A DNA stretch of 10,413 nucleotides, from positions 1 to 10,413 of the forward strand of contig JAPOLF010000060.1 in the NCBI GenBank assembly GCA_029977305.1, in the 5' to 3' direction. The DNA comes from a bacterium (lineage in GTDB: Bacteria > Chloroflexota > Chloroflexia > Thermomicrobiales > UBA6265). Every line of letters begins with the position of its first letter. Position 1 is the stretch's first letter. Below the pieces are notes generated by a model. The model searched no databases. It was not told the DNA's origin and worked only from the letters and a program-made list of their open reading frames with translations. Shown here one piece after another: positions 5,941 through 10,413 of this stretch. Both the position numbers and the translations under genes were made by a program.

Positions 5941-5969
5941 CTGCCGAATCGGCCCGACGTCGGTAGAAT
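5941..5969 (+). promoter_or_regulatory. Promoter of the cysteine-rich protein gene, with palindromes in the spacer
   Basis: CTGCCG (5941-5946) and TAGAAT (5964-5969) are separated by 17 bases, the same layout as the promoter at 3958-3986. The region between and overlapping them is occupied by two adjoining inverted repeats: GCCGA-A-TCGGC (5943-5953) and CCGACGTCGG (5954-5963). Dyads at this place are where a repressor dimer would block polymerase, so this is an operator candidate. Transcription would start near 5976, leaving a leader of about 47 bases. Confidence 0.5.
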
Positions 5970-5983
5970 CAAGGCGCGCCAAT

Positions 5984-5995
5984 CCCCAAAAGGGG
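5984..5995 (+). repeat. Small hairpin in the leader of the cysteine-rich protein gene
   Basis: CCCC-AAAA-GGGG forms a four-base-pair hairpin inside the predicted 5' leader, 16 bases before the GGGAGGAG ribosome binding site. It is short and may only be a stabilising leader stem; no riboswitch fold can be supported. Confidence 0.3.
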
Positions 5996-6022
5996 CACGG
6001 GTTCGGGAGAGGGAGGAGCATC

Positions 6023-6805
6023 ATGGACGACCAGTCGATCGACCGCCTTGCCCGCATGATGGCGCGCGGCACCTCGCGGCGTGGCGGGATTCGTGCGGCG
6101 GTCGGGGCAGTGGTTACGGCGATAGCCATCGGCAAGGCGGTGCCAGCGTTGGCATGCTCCAACAAAGGCGGCCCGTGTACCAGCTCGAGAGACTGCTGCG
6201 GACATTTCGACGTTTGCTCCTCCGGGGTCTGTTACGACGGGACGCCGATACCGACCGGGCTGTTCGACCCACCAGTGGCCTCCTCCCCCGATCCCTTCGC
6301 CGAACAGACCACCGAAGCGGTGATCTTCGGCGCAAATCCGTTGGAGGATCAGAACACCCAAGCGGTGATCTTCGGCTCGAGTCCCTACGCGTGCAAGCCA
6401 CGAGGGCAACGATGTGTCCCGAACTCCGCGTCGATACCGTGCTGCGATGGCTTCTGCAGCGCTAGCACCCGCCGCTGCACGCCGTACAGCAATCCAAGGG
6501 TCCGGCTCGATGCACGAGAGGCGTGCACCGGGTGCTGGGATGGTGACGGCGCCGACTTCCGGTGCCGCTCCGGGGAGACCGACGACGCCTGCGGGGCCAG
6601 TGGCGATCGCTGCCGCGTCTGCAATCAGGACGAGTTCTGCAAGAACGGCTCCTGCAAGCGCGTCTGCGACCACGGCTGTATGACAGACGCCGACGTCTGC
6701 GTGGAAGGCAACGAGGACGCAGTCTGCGGCTCCAACGGCCGATCCTGCGATGACTGCACGATCAACAACGGCACGTGCCACGAGGGTCAGTGCCGGGTCG
6801 ATTGA
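6023..6805 (+). CDS. Tat-exported cysteine-rich protein: two knottin-like units plus two 8-Cys modules
   Basis: Start ATG is at 6023, six bases after GGAGG within GGGAGGAG (6011-6018). The product is 260 residues with 28 cysteines, all after the signal region. Residues 1-44 carry a Tat-type signal: a polar start, TSRRGGIR (17-24), a hydrophobic run and ALA before Cys45. Unit A (Cys 45, 52, 58, 59, 65, 70) and unit B (Cys 124, 131, 140, 141, 145, 152) both show the C-C-CC-C-C framework of inhibitor-cystine-knot miniproteins. Between them is a Pro-rich linker with a duplicated Q-x-T-x-AVIFG-x-x-P element (95-106 and 110-121). The C-terminal part has two tandem modules of eight cysteines each (168-211 and 215-257) sharing CGxxGxxCxxC and C-x4-C endings. 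Cysteine pairing in extracytoplasmic space is expected. The role is unknown; binding, inhibitor or toxin-like functions are possible only by analogy. The next gene encodes another protein of unit A/B type. Confidence 0.85.
   Translation: MDDQSIDRLARMMARGTSRRGGIRAAVGAVVTAIAIGKAVPALACSNKGGPCTSSRDCCGHFDVCSSGVCYDGTPIPTGLFDPPVASSPDPFAEQTTEAVIFGANPLEDQNTQAVIFGSSPYACKPRGQRCVPNSASIPCCDGFCSASTRRCTPYSNPRVRLDAREACTGCWDGDGADFRCRSGETDDACGASGDRCRVCNQDEFCKNGSCKRVCDHGCMTDADVCVEGNEDAVCGSNGRSCDDCTINNGTCHEGQCRVD
6315..6376 (+). repeat. 45-base-period internal duplication encoding AVIFG twice
   Basis: The 17-base string AAGCGGTGATCTTCGGC occurs at 6315-6331 and again at 6360-6376, exactly 45 bases (15 codons) apart, within the linker between the two knottin-like units. 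Flanking codons also agree (a shared Gln-x-Thr before it and x-x-Pro after it). It is a recent in-frame duplication compared with the diverged Cys units around it. Confidence 0.8.
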
Positions 6806-6838
6806 GACGCGGGTGCCACGGCGCCTGCCGCGGTGGGG

Positions 6839-6844
6839 TATCAT
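6839..6844 (+). promoter_or_regulatory. -10 element (TATCAT) upstream of the small knottin-like gene
   Basis: TATCAT matches five of six -10 consensus bases and lies 50 bases before the ATG at 6895. No convincing -35 is seen at 16-18 bases; the upstream bases form an imperfect GC-rich hairpin (CCACGGC at 6816-6822 against GCC and GTGG within 6827-6837). That hairpin might end the preceding transcript. The two genes may therefore be both co-transcribed and separately started. Confidence 0.35.
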
Positions 6845-6894
6845 CGTGGCCGAAATCCGCACGATTCGCCGACGGCGTGAAAGGGACTCGAACG

Positions 6895-7164
6895 ATGGAC
6901 CAGCACCTCCTCGACCGCGCCAGCAAGGTGCTCGCCGGCGCGACCACCCGTCGGGCCGGGATCAAGACGGCACTCGCGCTGATCGTCGCCCCGGCGACGG
7001 TCGCGGTGGCGGCTCCGGTGGCGAAGGCCAACCAGCGCCAGCGCCGCTGCAAGATCAACGGGCGATACTGCAACATCCACACGCAGAACTGCTGCCCGGG
7101 CCTCGAGTGCCGCACCAATCCGCAGACGGAGAAGTGGCAGTGCTACCGGCAGTGGGGTTCCTAG
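6895..7164 (+). CDS. Small Tat-exported knottin-like protein
   Basis: Start ATG is at 6895; AAGGGA (6881-6886) eight bases upstream is a modest ribosome binding site. The open frame continues upstream, but without such a site or a sensible N-terminus. The product is 89 residues. Residues 1-45 form a Tat-type signal: MDQHLLDRASKVLAG, then TTRRAGIK (17-24, matching the S/T-R-R-x-x-x-K pattern), a hydrophobic run and VAKA as the likely cleavage end. The mature part of about 44 residues begins with a basic patch (NQRQRR) and has exactly six cysteines (52, 59, 66, 67, 72, 83) in the C-C-CC-C-C knottin order, with loops of 6, 6, 0, 4 and 10 residues. No other domain is present, so this is a stand-alone cystine-knot candidate. 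It lies 89 bases after the larger Cys-rich gene and is closed by a terminator. It could be a secreted inhibitor, antimicrobial or structural miniprotein; none of these is shown. Confidence 0.82.
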   Translation: MDQHLLDRASKVLAGATTRRAGIKTALALIVAPATVAVAAPVAKANQRQRRCKINGRYCNIHTQNCCPGLECRTNPQTEKWQCYRQWGS

Positions 7165-7197
7165 GCGGGGACCACCGCTCACACTGAATCCGGAAAC

Positions 7198-7231
7198 CAC
7201 CCCCTCGGCGGCGACGCTGGAGGGGGTGTTT
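7198..7231 (+). terminator. Intrinsic-terminator-like hairpin after the knottin-like gene
   Basis: CACCCCCTC (7198-7206) pairs perfectly with GAGGGGGTG (7220-7228) across a 13-base loop, followed by TTT (7229-7231), which can also pair with AAA at 7194-7196. It starts 33 bases after the stop codon and separates the cysteine-rich genes from the beta-barrel operon. Confidence 0.7.
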
Positions 7232-7301
7232 CATCGCTGTGCGAAGATACGGCACCGCGGTCGGTCGTCCGGCCCGAAGGACTCCAGTGGGAGGCGTGCC
7301 C

Positions 7302-7793
7302 ATGTCTGTGCGATCTGCCCTGCTCGCATTTGTCGCCATTGCGCTGCTGGTGGGCGGCGGCTTGCTTTCGCAGGCGGTGGCCAACGAGCGGATGCCGCGT
7401 GACCTCGGCCTGACCGGATTGCAGCGGGTGGAACTCGATCTCGGCGAGACCGGTCCGAGCATCGGCGATGTCGCCGTCTACGACGCCGTGGTGACCGAGA
7501 ACAGGTCATCCATCGGACAGGGCACGAGTTTCTCGATCATCGTCCGGATCGATCCGGCGCAACAGATCGAAGACCGCATCACCTCGCTCGGGTTGACGCT
7601 GGGCGATGGATCGACGTTGCTCGCGCTCGGCAAGACCTCCGGATCGGAGATGGACGCCGACGCCGGGATGAATGACGCCCGCGTGCTGCCGATCGTCGGC
7701 GGGACCGGGTCACTCGCGGGACTCAAGGGACAAGTGACGCTCTCCCGTGCCGGCATGGCGGAGGTCCTGATCACGGTGGACATCGTCGACTGA
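7302..7793 (+). CDS. Exported dirigent/allene-oxide-cyclase-like barrel protein, copy 1
   Basis: Start ATG is at 7302, seven bases after GGGAGG (7289-7294); the product is 163 residues. Residues 1-28 are a signal peptide (MSVRSALLAFVAIALLVGGG, ending near AVA). The mature protein is beta-rich, with VELDLGETGPSIGDVAVYD (43-61), a central SFSIIVRID (76-84), GDGSTLLALGKT (101-112) and the diagnostic PIVGGTGSLAGLKGQV (130-145), then a final strand EVLITVDIVD. A GGTG-x-x-x-G-x-x-G turn together with an early D-x-G-x-x-GPSxGD element is typical of the eight-stranded barrel shared by dirigent proteins and allene oxide cyclases. Bacterial members are mostly uncharacterised. It is the first gene of a three-gene operon of paralogs. 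No cysteines are present. No convincing promoter of its own is seen in 7232-7288. Confidence 0.72.
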   Translation: MSVRSALLAFVAIALLVGGGLLSQAVANERMPRDLGLTGLQRVELDLGETGPSIGDVAVYDAVVTENRSSIGQGTSFSIIVRIDPAQQIEDRITSLGLTLGDGSTLLALGKTSGSEMDADAGMNDARVLPIVGGTGSLAGLKGQVTLSRAGMAEVLITVDIVD

Positions 7794-7839
7794 ACAGCTC
7801 GGTCGCCCGCGCGGCGGGACGTGCCGGAAGGAGTTGCGC

Positions 7840-8340
7840 ATGCGCACATCGCCTTCACTCTACGCCTTCGTTCTCGGGGTCCTGCTCTGCAGCGGGTTGG
7901 TGCTCGGACCAATGGCACGTGCCTCCTCACCGCCGATCTACGGTGTCACACAGGGCACGCTCGAGGTGGAAGTGATCGATGTCGGCCAATCGGGACCGAC
8001 GCCCGGTGATGTCTGGGTTGCGGATGGCAGGTTCGTCGCCGAGGACGGCACCCCGGTGGATGTCACGGCGCTCTCGGTGCTGACCGACCCCCGCAGCGAT
8101 TTCTCCGGTGGCCTCTCCGTCAACGTCTCGATCATCGTGCTCGATTTCGGGAACTTCAACACCATCACCGCCGCCGGGCGGACGATGGTCGATCTCACCA
8201 AAGCACGAAATGACACCGAGGTGGAGCAGGTGCGAGCGGTGATCGGCGGCACCGGCATCTTCATCGGCGCGAATGGCGAGGTGGTCTCGCAGCGGCAACC
8301 GGATGGCACGACGTCGTTCGCCATCACCTTCGTGGACTAG
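7840..8340 (+). CDS. Exported dirigent/allene-oxide-cyclase-like barrel protein, copy 2
   Basis: Start ATG is at 7840, six bases after AAGGAG (7828-7833); an in-frame TTG two codons earlier overlaps the usual spacer and is rejected. The product is 166 residues. Residues 1-29 form a signal peptide ending at ARA; the Cys at 17 is within the hydrophobic core and does not fit a lipobox. Landmarks match copy 1: VEVIDVGQSGPTPGDVWVAD (43-62), a strand SVNVSIIVLDFGN (93-105) and AVIGGTGIFIGANGEV (133-148), ending TSFAITFVD. This copy is closest to the generic family in the GGTG-x-F-x-G-x-x-G motif. The gap after copy 1 is 46 bases and contains only a small stem (CCCGC 7806-7810 with GCGGG 7814-7818). 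Co-transcription is likely. Confidence 0.72.
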   Translation: MRTSPSLYAFVLGVLLCSGLVLGPMARASSPPIYGVTQGTLEVEVIDVGQSGPTPGDVWVADGRFVAEDGTPVDVTALSVLTDPRSDFSGGLSVNVSIIVLDFGNFNTITAAGRTMVDLTKARNDTEVEQVRAVIGGTGIFIGANGEVVSQRQPDGTTSFAITFVD

Positions 8341-8349
8341 GGAGGAGCC

Positions 8350-8853
8350 ATGCGCGCACTGCGATTGGTGGTGATGTTCCTGCTCGGCGTCGGGGTGGCG
8401 GCGGTGCTGGGGATGGTGCCGCAGGTGATCGCCGACAGCGGCCGGCAGGTGGCGTTCACCAACGTGCCGAACACGCCGACGGTGGTCGATCTGGGCACGA
8501 TGGGCGACTCCCCGACCGATCTGGTGGTGGTCAGTTCGGCGGGGTTCACCGATGACACCGGGCGCAACGGCACGGTCAACGGCTTCGAGTTCTACGCCGA
8601 TCTCGGCGATGTCGCCGGTGATCCCTTCGATGACCTGCTCGGGATCATGGTCTACGACTTCGGCGACGGATCCACCATCGTGGCGATGAGCAAGACATTC
8701 ATCCCGCTGGAGGACAACGAGATCCCCATCGGACAAACGGTGGATCGCGCGCTGGTGGGCGGCACCGGGGAGTTCCTCGGGGTGATGGGCGAGGATGCCG
8801 TCACGCGGAATGCGGACGACTCCTACAGCCACGTGCTCACGCTGGATCGCTGA
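8350..8853 (+). CDS. Exported dirigent/allene-oxide-cyclase-like barrel protein, copy 3
   Basis: Start ATG is at 8350. The ribosome binding site GGAGGAG (8341-8347) begins at the base after the preceding stop codon, so translation coupling is likely. The product is 167 residues. Residues 1-29 form a signal peptide (RLVVMFLLGVGVAAVLGMV, ending VIA). It is the most divergent copy: the first landmark reads VVDLGTMGDSPTDLVVV (45-61) with the GPSxGD motif altered to GDSPTD, while ALVGGTGEFLGVMGED (134-149) is retained. Its middle is more acidic (DLGDVAGDPFDD, 84-95) and reads LGIMVYDFGDGSTIVAMSKT (97-116), which parallels GDGSTLLALGKT of copy 1. If the family has an activity that depends on the GPSxGD loop, this copy may have lost or changed it. 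Only ten bases separate its stop from the stop of the convergent phosphatase gene. Confidence 0.7.
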   Translation: MRALRLVVMFLLGVGVAAVLGMVPQVIADSGRQVAFTNVPNTPTVVDLGTMGDSPTDLVVVSSAGFTDDTGRNGTVNGFEFYADLGDVAGDPFDDLLGIMVYDFGDGSTIVAMSKTFIPLEDNEIPIGQTVDRALVGGTGEFLGVMGEDAVTRNADDSYSHVLTLDR

Positions 8854-8863
8854 TCCGCCGGGC

Positions 8864-9946
8864 CTAGATGTTGATGTCGAGGGTGGCCGGGGCGTCCATC
8901 GACCAAACCGTGGCCCAGTCGGTCTTCATGTTGATGAGCGGGATCTGCTTGTTCGGCTCGAGGCCGCGGCGCAGCGGGCTCCAGAGGTAGTCGCGGTCGT
9001 ACTCGAACTCGCGCGCGGCATCGGTGTGGTGGATCAGGTAGTAGAGATCAGGGGCGCCGCCGCCGCGGGCGTAGTCGATCATCTCGATGTCGCCGTCCGA
9101 GTTCCCCATCGCGATCACCGGGCGCTCGCCGACGTGGCGGGTGATGGTGATCGCCTTGTTGTCGCCGGTGTTGACGGTGAGGGAAACATCGGTCTCGACG
9201 ACTTCGCCCTTGCCGGCGAATCCGGCGTAGGCGTAATGGGTGGTGGTGCCGACGATCTGCCAGATCGGGATGCCGAGGGTGGCGGGGACGAACGCGCGCA
9301 GGAACTCGACGCCGCTGCCGCTGACACAGAAGATCGTGTAACCGGACTGGGCGAGGAGGCCGATCAGTTCCTTCATCGGCTGGTAGGTCTGATCGACCCA
9401 GCGATTGCCGGTGACGGGGTGGACGGCGGTCTCCAGGAAGCTGCGGGCAGACTCGGTCACTCGCTCAACGGGCATGCCGGCGCCGGTCATATCGACCAGA
9501 TGGTAGAACTCGGCGAAATCGATCTCCGCCGGGTCATCGAAGGCACCGCCGAGCGCGGCTTGGACAACCGGCATCGCGGCGTAGGCCGGATCGATTTCGG
9601 CGCGGGTCTTGGTGGCATGGAGGACGAAGGCCCAGACGGCCGGGCCGGGGAACTCGGTGAAGAGGGTGCCGTCGACATCGAAGGTGGCGATGCGGCGGCC
9701 GACCGGGAGGTAGTCCTCGGTGTTGCGCTCGATGGAGCGCTGGGTGAAGTCGATCAGGTTGCGCTTGATCTCGCCCTCGTTCCAGGACGGCAGCGGGTCA
9801 TCGGCGGTAGGGGTGCCGGCTTGGGCGCGGGCGGCGTCCCACCGGGAGAGCCCGCCGAGGGCGATGGCGGAGGCGCCGAGGGAGCCGCGGAGGATGGTGC
9901 GGCGGTTGGCGCGGCGGAGGAAGGGGTTGGGCTGAGGGTCGAACAC
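8864..9946 (-). CDS. Tat-exported HAD-superfamily phosphatase-like protein
   Basis: I choose the GTG at 9944-9946, which follows AAAGGAGG (plus strand 9951-9958) by four bases and gives 360 residues. In-frame ATGs at 9973 and 10003 lack a usable ribosome binding site. Residues 1-43 are a Tat-type signal: FLRRANRRTILRG (9-21) and a hydrophobic run to ARA. HAD motifs are all present: motif I FDVDGTL (89-95, nucleophile Asp90 and general acid Asp92), motif II CVSGSG (207-212), motif III Lys264 in GDNKAI, and motif IV GNSDGDIEM (281-289). The long cap between motifs I and II (about 100-200) is mostly helical. This layout resembles the phosphoserine-phosphatase/acid-phosphatase-like branch of HAD hydrolases. 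The substrate is unknown; an extracytoplasmic phosphate-scavenging or signalling role is inference. A close paralog lies directly upstream on the same strand. Confidence 0.85.
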   Translation of the reverse strand: MFDPQPNPFLRRANRRTILRGSLGASAIALGGLSRWDAARAQAGTPTADDPLPSWNEGEIKRNLIDFTQRSIERNTEDYLPVGRRIATFDVDGTLFTEFPGPAVWAFVLHATKTRAEIDPAYAAMPVVQAALGGAFDDPAEIDFAEFYHLVDMTGAGMPVERVTESARSFLETAVHPVTGNRWVDQTYQPMKELIGLLAQSGYTIFCVSGSGVEFLRAFVPATLGIPIWQIVGTTTHYAYAGFAGKGEVVETDVSLTVNTGDNKAITITRHVGERPVIAMGNSDGDIEMIDYARGGGAPDLYYLIHHTDAAREFEYDRDYLWSPLRRGLEPNKQIPLINMKTDWATVWSMDAPATLDINI

Positions 9947-10073
9947 AATGCCTCCTTTGGAGAAGTCCACCATCCCTTTTGGATGTACCGCGAATTGTGC
10001 CATAGCAACCTGAGCAAGGGTTCAGGGAGGTGTGGTCAGAGCCCGACAGGGAGGATGGACGCTCAGCCGTGAC

Positions 10074-10413
10074 TCAGTCGAGGCTGATGGGTGCGGCGGT
10101 GGACCAGACGGTGGCCCAATCGGTCTTCATGTCGATGAGCGGGATCGCGGGATTGGCCTCCAACCCCTTCACCAGCGGGCTCCACAGGTACTCCCGGTCG
10201 TACTGGAACTCGCGGTCGGCATCGGTGTGGTGGATGAGGTAGGCGAGATCGGGATTGCCGCCCCGGACGAACTCGACCATCTCGAGGTCGCCGTCGGAAT
10301 TGCCGATGGTCAGGACCGGGCGACCGCCGATGTGCCACATGATGGAAATGGCTTTGTTGTCGCCGACATCGACGACAAGCGGGACGTCGGTCTCGATGAC
10401 ATCACCGGCGCCG
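10074..10413 (-). CDS. Second HAD-superfamily phosphatase-like protein, 5' part outside the window
   Basis: The frame is open from the window edge to a TGA at 10074-10076; 112 C-terminal residues are visible. The apparent ATG at 10340 is internal. The sequence aligns without interruption to the C-terminal third of the neighbouring HAD gene: GDNKAISI (motif III Lys), IGNSDGDLEM (motif IV), YLIHHTDADREF, YLWSPLVKGLE and MKTDWATVWS. I count about 70% identical residues by eye, with a one-residue gap after RGG. The two genes are a tandem duplication on the same strand, 70 bases between the stop of this copy and the longest frame of the next, or 127 bases to its chosen start. The catalytic N-terminal half (motifs I and II) is not visible, so whether this copy is active cannot be judged. 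Confidence 0.85.
   Translation of the reverse strand, partial: GAGDVIETDVPLVVDVGDNKAISIMWHIGGRPVLTIGNSDGDLEMVEFVRGGNPDLAYLIHHTDADREFQYDREYLWSPLVKGLEANPAIPLIDMKTDWATVWSTAAPISLD

Noticed and set aside
5877..5972. N-terminal extension of the DUF218 protein from a TTG at 5970-5972
   Set aside because: It would overlap the promoter of the divergent cysteine-rich gene, has no ribosome binding site, and adds a Pro/His/Arg stretch with no family similarity.
5973..5980. Perfect palindrome GGCGCGCC in the leader of the cysteine-rich gene
   Set aside because: An eight-base CG-only palindrome is expected by chance in such GC-rich DNA and has no spaced partner; it is less informative than the dyads just upstream.
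6155..6793. Cysteine clusters as iron-sulfur or zinc-binding sites
   Set aside because: The protein has a Tat-type signal, 28 cysteines in even groups, adjacent CC pairs, and few histidines; the spacing fits disulfide modules better than CxxC-type metal sites.
7806..7818. Stem CCCGC-GCG-GCGGG between barrel copies 1 and 2 as a terminator
   Set aside because: It is only five base pairs with a three-base loop and no T-run, and lies just ahead of a strong ribosome binding site; an intercistronic stem within an operon is more likely.
9947..10003. Longer N-terminus for the HAD protein starting at the ATG at 10001-10003 or 9971-9973
   Set aside because: Neither has a usable ribosome binding site, while AAAGGAGG lies just before the GTG at 9946, and a start there leaves a normal-length Tat n-region. 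Not excluded, only less likely.
8795..10072. Plus-strand open frame of 425 codons opposite the HAD phosphatase
   Set aside because: It is the antisense shadow of a clearly conserved HAD protein with all four motifs and overlaps the end of the third barrel gene.

Overview
The window is about two-thirds G+C, densely coded on both strands, and carries no rRNA, tRNA, CRISPR array, insertion sequence or phage gene that I can see. Several exported proteins start with a short Arg-rich segment containing SRR or TRR followed by a hydrophobic stretch (a Tat-type signal). One begins with an RLARMMARGTSRR-type leader that I associate with Thermomicrobiales and related Chloroflexota. Together with a DUF2203 protein, an excalibur-like protein and BNR/Asp-box and lactonase-like propellers, this suggests an uncultured Chloroflexota (Thermomicrobia-like) chromosome. 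That placement is inference, not proof.

Layout from left to right: the 3' part of a lactonase/NHL-type beta-propeller gene; a hairpin; an uncharacterised 249-residue protein with an apparently leaderless start; convergent to it an exported excalibur-like protein; a divergent DUF2203 gene; a terminator hairpin shared with a minus-strand pair of small Gly/Asn/Asp/His-rich proteins that have similar C-terminal tails; a six-Asp-box propeller protein under a good sigma70-type promoter; a convergent membrane-anchored YdcF/SanA-like (DUF218) protein. A divergent promoter region follows (5877-6022), then two consecutive Tat-type exported cysteine-rich proteins with inhibitor-cystine-knot (knottin) cysteine frameworks. 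After a terminator comes a three-gene operon of exported paralogs that look like dirigent/allene-oxide-cyclase-type beta-barrels. Last are two tandem minus-strand HAD-family phosphatases, the first with a Tat-type signal and the second running off the window.

The common theme is export. At least nine of the fourteen genes encode a Tat-type, Sec-type or membrane-anchor N-terminus, or an obviously extracytoplasmic architecture. No shared pathway can be proven from sequence. The strongest candidates for something poorly described are the knottin-framework protein pair (three knottin-like units plus two tandem 8-Cys modules) and the adjacent triplet of small exported beta-barrel-like proteins.
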